Shown one piece after another: positions 34,762 to 39,786 of a stretch of DNA of 39,786 nt. The DNA lies in the NCBI GenBank assembly GCA_032229885.1, contig JAVYAJ010000066.1, forward strand, positions 1 to 39,786. The letters are read 5' to 3'. The notes beneath the pieces were generated by a model that saw only the letters and a list, made by a program, of their open reading frames with translations, searched no databases and was not told the origin of the DNA. The position numbers were made by a program, and so were the translations under genes. Source of the DNA: Anammoximicrobium sp032229885. Lineage in GTDB: Bacteria; Planctomycetota; Planctomycetia; Pirellulales; Pirellulaceae. Each line of letters starts with the position of its first letter. The stretch's first letter is position 1.

Positions 34762-35505
34762 ATGAAGCGCCGCTACGCACCCATGGCATCGGGGTGGATG
34801 CTCGTCGTTTGGTCGTGTTCGGCCGCCGGGGCCGCCGAGGCGGTCCGCGTCGCCGAGACGATTGACGACGAGCCGGGGTTTGTCTCGATGTTCAACCGAA
34901 TCGATCTTACCGGTTGGGAGGGCAAGCCTGGCTGGTGGTACGTCGAACAGGGCGCGATCACCTCGCAGAGCACGGCAGAGAAACCCTGCCTGAAGGCCAA
35001 CTATCTGATGTGGCGCGGAGGTCGTCCCGCGGACTTCGAGCTCCGCCTGCGTTACCGCCTTGTGGGTGGCAATTCAGGGATTCAATTCCGGAGCCAAGGA
35101 CGCCCGGATTGGGACACCTATGGTTATCAAGCAGATATCGACGCCGACGGGCAGTGGACGGGGGCGTTGTTTGAACATGCGCGTGGTGGGATCGCGATGC
35201 GCGGCCAAAGCGTGATCGTCGACGCGGCCGGCCAGAAAACGGTCTCGCAGTTCGCCGATCCCAGCGCACTGCTCAAGCAGATCCGGAACGAAGATTGGAA
35301 CGACTATTGCGTCGTTGCGCGCGGGGCTGAGATGACATTGAGCATCAATGGCGTCGTCATGTCTCGAACGATCGATCGAGAACAGGGCAAAGCTGCCCGT
35401 GACGGGATCGTGGCGCTACAGATGCACCCGGGGCCGCCGATGAAGATCCAGTTCAAGGATCTGCGGATTCGCACGTTCGACAACAACTCGCCGAAACGCG
35501 ATTGA
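34762..35505 (+). CDS. Exported DUF1080 (3-keto-disaccharide hydrolase-like) protein
   Basis: A 247-residue concanavalin-like beta-sandwich of the DUF1080 family, strongly expanded in planctomycetes; characterised relatives cleave 3-keto-glycosides. Start is the ATG at 34762 with GGAG 8 nt upstream (a GTG one codon earlier is possible). A signal peptide covers about residues 1-25 (ending AAGAAEA). Family features are FNRIDLTGWEG, ADFELRLRYRL, GNSGIQFRSQG, YGYQADID, and EDWNDYCVVARG, ending with IQFKDLRIR. It lies 31 bp after the EEP-family gene. The real substrate is not predictable; a periplasmic sugar derivative is likely. Confidence 0.92.
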   Translation: MKRRYAPMASGWMLVVWSCSAAGAAEAVRVAETIDDEPGFVSMFNRIDLTGWEGKPGWWYVEQGAITSQSTAEKPCLKANYLMWRGGRPADFELRLRYRLVGGNSGIQFRSQGRPDWDTYGYQADIDADGQWTGALFEHARGGIAMRGQSVIVDAAGQKTVSQFADPSALLKQIRNEDWNDYCVVARGAEMTLSINGVVMSRTIDREQGKAARDGIVALQMHPGPPMKIQFKDLRIRTFDNNSPKRD

Positions 35506-35506
35506 C

Positions 35507-35532
35507 CAACGGCGCGGCTGGCCGCGCTGTTG
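35507..35532 (+). terminator. GC-rich hairpin after the DUF1080 gene
   Basis: An 11-bp stem (one G-T pair) closed by a CTGG loop starts 2 bp after the DUF1080 stop codon. No U-tract follows, so it may act as a Rho-type end or an mRNA-protecting stem rather than a standard intrinsic terminator. Confidence 0.45.
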
Positions 35533-35777
35533 GCCCACAACATCGGGCTGTGGCCCGAACGATGTCCGGCGGCGCCGAAAAACGCCGGCCAGAGCTGCGC
35601 GACCACGACCTCGCGCCTCGCCGCAAAGCATGGGGCGACGCTTCGCCGTCGATGCGCGTCTTGATGTGCGAGCCTCGTGGCATCCTCGCCTCAGCGCCCG
35701 GCTCGAACCGCGGATCGCCCCGTACAACGCCACCGCGCGCATCCGAGACCTGTGCGGTTTGGACACGCCCTTCGAAC
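35533..35777. other. Non-coding region between convergent genes
   Basis: About 245 bp between the DUF1080 hairpin and the terminator of the Cys-repeat gene. No gene or repeat is apparent. Confidence 0.45.
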
Positions 35778-35808
35778 GAAAAAGCCGGGCCTTTTGCAAG
35801 GCCCGGCT
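35778..35808 (-). terminator. Strong intrinsic terminator of the Cys-repeat gene
   Basis: A perfect 11-bp stem AGCCGGGCCTT/AAGGCCCGGCT (35783-35793, 35798-35808) with a 4-nt loop. On the minus strand it is followed by a T-run (TTTTTCG). It lies 55 bp beyond the stop codon at 35863. This is the clearest intrinsic terminator in the window. Confidence 0.85.
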
Positions 35809-35862
35809 CGAGTTACGGGACAAGCCGACTGGGCGTCTAGCCTGCCTGTGGAACGCTCGTCT

Positions 35863-36336
35863 CTACGGCGCGCAAGTCGTGACCGGCGCGCAAGTCGTGA
35901 CCGGCGCACAGGTCGTGACCGGCGCACAGGTCGTGACCGGCGCACAGGTCGTGACCGGCGCGCAGGTCGTGGCCGGTCGGCAGACCACAATGCGCGGTCG
36001 GCAGACAACCACCGGTCCACACGTCGTCTTCGGCGCACAGGTCGTTTTCGGCGCGCACGTCGTGGCTGGTGCGCAGGTCGTGGCCGGCGCGCAGGTCGTC
36101 TTGGGCGCACAGGTCGTCAAAGGAACGCGGTAACGGATCCGGGGACCACACGTCGTGGCTGGCGCACACGTCGTCTTCGGCGCACACGTCGTCATGGGCG
36201 CACAGGTCGTGACCGGTGCACACGTCGTCGGCGGTGCACAGGTCGTTGCCGCGTGGCCATGCCCCGCGAATGCCTGCGCCCCGAGTAGTGCGACGACAGC
36301 CAGCGCAGCAAAGCCCAGAATAAACTGATACCTCAT
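35863..36336 (-). CDS. Secreted Cys-rich hexapeptide-repeat protein (TTCAPx)
   Basis: A 157-residue protein with GGAGG 8 nt upstream of the ATG. A clean signal peptide (MRYQFILGFAALAVVALLGAQAFA) ends before GHGHAA. The rest is 18 TTCxP units at six-residue spacing, broken by two spacers: RIRYRVPL after unit 6, and VVVCRPRIVVCRPA after unit 12. All 20 cysteines lie in the mature part. The sixth position varies among Pro, Val, Met, Lys and Ala. The last five complete units are TTCAPV and nearly identical in DNA, so the array grew recently. A disulfide-linked or metal-binding extracellular structural protein is plausible; keratin-associated and beta-helical antifreeze proteins show similar Cys/Thr regularity but are not proposed homologues. 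No functional partner is seen next to it. Confidence 0.85.
   Translation of the reverse strand: MRYQFILGFAALAVVALLGAQAFAGHGHAATTCAPPTTCAPVTTCAPMTTCAPKTTCAPATTCGPRIRYRVPLTTCAPKTTCAPATTCAPATTCAPKTTCAPKTTCGPVVVCRPRIVVCRPATTCAPVTTCAPVTTCAPVTTCAPVTTCAPVTTCAP
35866..36245. repeat. 18-bp tandem repeat array encoding TTCAPx
   Basis: The core unit on the plus strand is GACCGGCGCACAGGTCGT with a few third-position variants. Copies from about 35866 to 35973 are almost identical; those from 36020 to 36245 are more diverged. The array lies fully inside the Cys-repeat gene. Because the unit contains no stop in several frames, opposite-strand frames are also open here. Confidence 0.85.
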
Positions 36337-37031
36337 CTCGAACTACCTCCATACAAAGTGAGTTGTGGTGATACTACGGGTTGCGGAACCCAACTCTCCG
36401 GTCGCTGCCCATCCGCCAAACTGTACATCGCGACAACGCTACGGACGGCCGTCCATTTGGAACTAGCCCAAAGCTCGTATCCGTCCCGACGCTTTGCGTC
36501 ATTCGACCGCCCAGCGGGCGCAGTGACACTATATTCGAGCACATGTGATAGCAAGATCCATGCCGCGAGATGAATCGACAAGCCGACTGTGATCTAACAT
36601 AGTAACACAGCTTGAGTTAACGATAATTCGCAAGAATGAAGTAGATTTCGCAAAGATTGCATTTTGCATCTTTTCGGTTGTCTTGTCGTGGCAAAATGCA
36701 ATGAATGTTACGATTTCAAGACTTTGGCAGACGATAACGGACTCGAGCCGGAGAAAGGCATGGCTGGCATGCTGACGCTGCGGATTTCTGACCATCCGCT
36801 GCGATCTAGTGCAGAGAGAAGAAGGATCACAGGATCGCCACATCCTGTGCGACAAGAACGGACCGAAGGCCGTCTGACAAAGTCCCATTCCAGGTTGGAT
36901 GCCGCACAAAGCATATAACTCAAGAAGTGGACTTTATGAGTCATAACGCTTATCATCCATAGTATCGTTGCACGCCTCAGGCGTTGCGTTCCGCACCCGT
37001 GTTCGTCCGTTGTCCACTGGAGGCACCGACC
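36337..37031. other. Divergent, partly AT-rich intergenic region
   Basis: About 695 bp between the Cys-repeat gene and the isomerase-like gene. From about 36530 to 36780 it is visibly AT-richer than the rest of the window. It holds a 12-bp inverted repeat (listed) and a perfect 12-bp palindrome GGACGGCCGTCC (36443-36454), about 110 bp before the Cys-repeat start. Two open frames of 84 and 126 codons (36664-36918 plus, 36529-36909 minus) match no family I know and lack ribosome sites. Confidence 0.5.
36656..36702. repeat. 12-bp inverted repeat in AT-rich DNA
   Basis: ATTGCATTTTGC (36656-36667) and GCAAAATGCAAT (36691-36702) are perfect complements around a 23-bp spacer. The left arm also sits within a smaller bulged hairpin (AAAGAT-TGCA-TTT-TGCA-TCTTT). 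It could be an operator or part of a structured leader. Confidence 0.6.
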
Positions 37032-38594
37032 ATGCAACGGCTTGATATCCTACCCGGATGTGCGCACTGCGAGATCGATCGACGACGATTTCTGACTATG
37101 GGTTGCGCAGCGTGCGCCGGAGCGTCTGCGTTCGGTTCGCTTCGGCCTGCGCTCGCACGCCAGGATGGCGAGAAGGTACGGATTCGAATCGTCTACGCGT
37201 TGCACGCGCCGATTCAGTCGAGACCCGATTGGCCCAACGTCGGATTCGACTTCAATCCGGAGATGGCGCGGATCCAGACAGAATTGACGAAACGCTGCGC
37301 CGGGTTCGAGTTCGTCCCGTCGCTGGCCACCGGTCCGGAGGACGCGCAAAAGATCCTGGCCGAAGATCGCACGAAAGACATCGCCGGCTATCTGGTCATG
37401 CAGATGAACTGTTGGAATCGCGTCGTACAGACCATGGTCCAGTCCCCCAAGCCCGTGCTGTATGCTGATTTCCAGTACGCCGGCAGCGGCGGCTTTCTGG
37501 TATACACGGCCGGGCTCGTGCGCGCCTCGACGCCGAATTTTGGTTTCGTGGCTTCGTCAGAGATGGCTCATCTGGCCGAGGCCGTGCGGTGTTTCGAGCT
37601 GGTCAAACGGGGCGGCTCGCTGGCCGAGTTCGCCACCGCAACGGCCCGCGTGCGAACCGCGCGGACGCCGGGCCCAAGCGCGTTGGTCTGCGCGCCCGAT
37701 TCGGTCGAAGTTCTTTCGATCGACGAATGTCTACGGCGGATGGGCGGGTCGAAGATCTTGGCGGTGCGCGGGACCGATTCCGGCCCCGCCCAGCCGGTGA
37801 TGGGAATCCCCATGCAATACGTGGCATTCGCCGAGCTGAACGACGCTTGGAAAGACGCGGACAAGGGAGAATCACAGGCCATTGCAGATCGGTGGGAGAA
37901 GACGGCAACCCGGATCGAAGGCGTCTCGCGTCAGACCTTGGAAGAATCGGCTGCGATGTACCTGGCCGAGAAAGCTTTGCTGGCGAAACACGGAGCCAAC
38001 GCGATTACGATCAACTGCTTGGGGGGATTCTATGGCGGACATCTCCACGCCTATCCCTGCCTAGGCTTTCACGAATTGAACAACGAGGGGTTGGTCGGCG
38101 GTTGCGAGTGCGACGTGGCTTCAGCGGCAACCATGGTGGCGATCACGACGCTGACGCAGGGCCGCCCTGGCTATATTTCCGATCCCGTGATCGACACGGC
38201 CAAGCGGCAAATCATCTACGCGCACTGCGTCGCGGCCAACCGCCCATTCGGGCCACAGGGGCCGACCAATCCGTTCGAGATCTGGACCCACTCCGAGGAC
38301 CGCCAAGGCGCGGCGGTACGCTCCCTCCTGCCCGTCGGCTATATGACGACGACGCTGAAGATCTCGCAGGAACGAAAACAGATCGTGTTTCACCAGGGCC
38401 AGGCCGTCGCCAACGATCCTGACGACCGGGCCTGTCGAACCAAGCTGGCCGTGGAACCGCTCGGGGATATCGAGAAGTTGTTTCGCGAATGGGACCGTTG
38501 GGGCTGGCATCGCGTCACCTTTTACGGCGACCTCAAGCAGCCGGTCTTTGCGCTGGCGGACGCACTGGGCTGGAAAGTCATCGAAGAAGCGTGA
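37032..38594 (+). CDS. Tat-exported L-fucose isomerase-like protein
   Basis: A 520-residue protein from the ATG at 37032, with GGAGG about 8 nt upstream. The N-terminus has a twin-arginine-type signal (DRRRFLTMGCAACAGASAF), so a folded, cofactor-bearing protein would be exported. The rest matches the L-fucose/L-arabinose isomerase fold: an N-terminal part with AGYLVMQMNCWNRVVQTMV and PVLYADFQYAGSG, and a C-terminal part with GGHLHAYPCLGFHELNNEG (336-353) and CECDVASAATM (358-368). Glu348 or Glu352 and Asp361 are candidate metal ligands by analogy with FucI. Cytoplasmic aldose-ketose isomerisation is the known family reaction; what an exported member does is unknown. It is a single-gene unit. 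Confidence 0.8.
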   Translation: MQRLDILPGCAHCEIDRRRFLTMGCAACAGASAFGSLRPALARQDGEKVRIRIVYALHAPIQSRPDWPNVGFDFNPEMARIQTELTKRCAGFEFVPSLATGPEDAQKILAEDRTKDIAGYLVMQMNCWNRVVQTMVQSPKPVLYADFQYAGSGGFLVYTAGLVRASTPNFGFVASSEMAHLAEAVRCFELVKRGGSLAEFATATARVRTARTPGPSALVCAPDSVEVLSIDECLRRMGGSKILAVRGTDSGPAQPVMGIPMQYVAFAELNDAWKDADKGESQAIADRWEKTATRIEGVSRQTLEESAAMYLAEKALLAKHGANAITINCLGGFYGGHLHAYPCLGFHELNNEGLVGGCECDVASAATMVAITTLTQGRPGYISDPVIDTAKRQIIYAHCVAANRPFGPQGPTNPFEIWTHSEDRQGAAVRSLLPVGYMTTTLKISQERKQIVFHQGQAVANDPDDRACRTKLAVEPLGDIEKLFREWDRWGWHRVTFYGDLKQPVFALADALGWKVIEEA

Positions 38595-38632
38595 ATGTAC
38601 AAGTCCGAGTTCCGAATGGCGCGCTGCCCGTT

Positions 38633-38652
38633 CGCTGCCTGTCAGGGCAGCG
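38633..38652. terminator. Possible hairpin terminator between convergent genes
   Basis: A 7-bp stem CGCTGCC/GGCAGCG with a 6-nt loop lies in the 126-bp gap between the isomerase-like gene (plus) and the larE-like gene (minus). There is no U-tract on either side. Confidence 0.35.
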
Positions 38653-38720
38653 GCGAGGGAACGCGGCCTGAATCGAACTGCCACGCTGGACGCCGAATAA
38701 AACGACCGTGGACGCCGACT

Positions 38721-39557
38721 TTAGCCGGCGTTGAGTACGTTGAGTTGCAACAGGGTGTTCAGGCTGCCGGAGCGGAAGCCTTCGATGTCGAGCGTTACGA
38801 AGCGGAAGCCCAGCTTTTTCAGCCCCTCGAGAATCGTTCGCCGTGTGGCGTCCTCGACCAATCGTCCCAGTTCAGAGGTCGGGACCTCGAGCCGCGCGAG
38901 ATTGCCCTTGTGATAACGAACCCGCACGGTTCGCAGACCCTGGGCGCGCAGCAATTGTTCCGCCCCGTCGATCATCCGCATCCGTTCCGGAGTGACCTCT
39001 TCGTCGTAAGCAACTCGACTGGCCAGACACGGCATCGCAGGTTTGTTCCAACTGGGCAAGTTCCATCCGGCCGCCAACTGGCGCACTTCGGCCTTGGTGA
39101 TCCCGCACTCGAGCAGCGGGCTACGGATGCGATGCTCGTCGGCGGCGAGCATTCCGGGACGATAGTCGCCCGTGTCGTCGGCGTTGGCGCCGTTGACGAT
39201 GACGCGCACATTCAGGCGCGGCGCGATTTGCTCGATCTGCGTGTACAGTTCGGTCTTGCAGTGATAACAGCGATCCGGCGCGTTCTGCGTGTACTGCGGG
39301 TTGTCGAATTCTTCGGTCGAGATGACCTCGTGCCGGATGCCGATCAGCTTGGCCAGCCGCCGCGCTTCGTCCAACTCGCCACTCGGCAAGCTGTCGCTGA
39401 CCCCCGTCACCGCGATAGCCCGATCTCCCAACGCCAACTGAGCGGCCTTGGCCACGACCGTGCTGTCGATGCCTGCCGAGAAGGCGACGGCACAGGTGTC
39501 AAAACTGCGCAGCAGACCCAACAACCGCTCGCGTTTGACCGCCAGTTCGCTAGCCAC
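38721..39557 (-). CDS. larE: LarE-like ATP-dependent sulfur transferase
   Basis: A 278-residue PP-loop protein. LarE adenylates and thiolates the nicotinic-acid-derived precursor of the nickel-pincer cofactor of lactate racemase. The PP-loop SAGIDSTVV (27-35), LPSGELDEARRLAK, a CYHCK pair (Cys97, Cys100), NADDTGDYRPG and MPCLASR with Cys177 are present. Cys177 aligns with the sacrificial cysteine of Lactobacillus LarE, so a one-sulfur sacrificial mechanism is likely. Start is a GTG at 39557 with GGGAG 8 nt upstream. No larA, larB or larC is in the window. Some LarE homologues work outside lactate racemisation, so the exact pathway is open. Confidence 0.92.
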   Translation of the reverse strand: MASELAVKRERLLGLLRSFDTCAVAFSAGIDSTVVAKAAQLALGDRAIAVTGVSDSLPSGELDEARRLAKLIGIRHEVISTEEFDNPQYTQNAPDRCYHCKTELYTQIEQIAPRLNVRVIVNGANADDTGDYRPGMLAADEHRIRSPLLECGITKAEVRQLAAGWNLPSWNKPAMPCLASRVAYDEEVTPERMRMIDGAEQLLRAQGLRTVRVRYHKGNLARLEVPTSELGRLVEDATRRTILEGLKKLGFRFVTLDIEGFRSGSLNTLLQLNVLNAG

Positions 39558-39786
39558 GTTATTCTCCCTCTGATTGGTCGCCGCGATGGTGTTCGCAGAT
39601 CGAACGGCATTTCGCTTGTCGAGCCGCGCGAGGACCGTCGGACAGGCTGGGACCGCCGGACATACGTTGCCCGAGGGAGCCTGCTCTATTATATGTGAGA
39701 GCGAGAAAGCGGGTATGCCTGCGCTTGTCAGGCTACGGTTCCCAACGGCCGACCAGCCGTCGCGGCCATCGCCGTCCCGGCCATCG

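Noticed and set aside
35630..36133. Plus-strand frame with AQVVTG repeats
   Set aside because: It is the antisense reading of the 18-bp TTCAPx array. It has no signal peptide or ribosome site, while the minus-strand frame has both plus a terminator.
35866..36245. CRISPR-like regular repeats
   Set aside because: The period is 18 bp with no unique spacers, and it lies in a coding frame.
36529..36909. 126-codon minus-strand frame and an overlapping 84-codon plus-strand frame in the AT-rich island
   Set aside because: No ribosome site, no recognisable motif; both frames are open by chance as far as I can tell, though I cannot fully exclude a relic gene.
38595..39698. 367-codon plus-strand frame
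   Set aside because: Antisense to the larE-like gene, which has full family motifs and a ribosome binding site.

Overview
The window reads as chromosomal DNA of a GC-rich member of the Planctomycetota, probably Pirellulales or a relative. Several markers point there: a prepilin-like DUF1559 protein with the phylum's H-x9-DG tail, a small lipoprotein encoded directly behind it, a large membrane-anchored Ser/Thr kinase, GH123/DUF4091-type proteins, a DUF1080 protein, a DUF58 plus transglutaminase pair, and a bacterial formylmethanofuran dehydrogenase subunit A (C1 metabolism). Assignment below phylum level is inference.

Layout. 1-741: right end of an IS21-family insertion sequence (istB cut by the window edge). 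1353-4067 (-): Ser/Thr kinase. 4617-6284 (-): fhcA-like subunit. 6586-8751 (+): exported double alpha/beta-hydrolase. 8752-9650: tRNA-like fragment, 18-bp palindrome, small membrane protein, tRNA-Arg(ACG). 10024-11467 (-): DUF1559 protein and lipoprotein. 12094-12492 (+): FHA protein. 12710-18846 (-): CPBP protease, GH123-like protein, MgtE, second GH123-like protein. 19216-21854 (-): Mrp/ApbC ATPase and a long disordered protein. 22030-22938 (-): a receiver-like hypothetical protein and a probably frameshifted small gene. 23078-23635 (+): PEBP protein. 24059-24874 (-): methyltransferase. 25175-30599 (+): secreted repeat protein, then DUF58 and transglutaminase genes overlapping by 4 bp. 30699-33216 (-): SDR epimerase and M20 peptidase. 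33299-35505 (+): MazG-like hydrolase, EEP-family hydrolase, DUF1080 protein. 35863-36336 (-): secreted Cys-repeat protein with its own intrinsic terminator. 37032-38594 (+): Tat-exported L-fucose-isomerase-like protein. 38721-39557 (-): LarE-like sulfur transferase.

How the genes fit together. This is mostly a core-type chromosomal region of short transcription units rather than one large pathway. Many products face the periplasm or envelope: the hydrolase, both GH123-like proteins, the DUF1080 protein, the fucose-isomerase-like protein, PEBP, the DUF1559/lipoprotein pair and the Cys-repeat protein. That suits an organism degrading complex glycans. Some single genes (fhcA, larE) normally work with partners that are not in this window.

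The most unusual locus is the 157-residue secreted protein at 35863-36336. After its signal peptide it is almost wholly a six-residue TTCAPx repeat with 20 cysteines. It has a strong Shine-Dalgarno sequence, a strong intrinsic terminator and an AT-rich, inverted-repeat-bearing upstream region. I know of no characterised function for this architecture. Other points to follow are the exported sugar-isomerase-like enzyme, the hydrolase whose second half lacks its nucleophile, the frameshifted gene pair at 22.0-22.9 kb, and two tRNA-like fragments.
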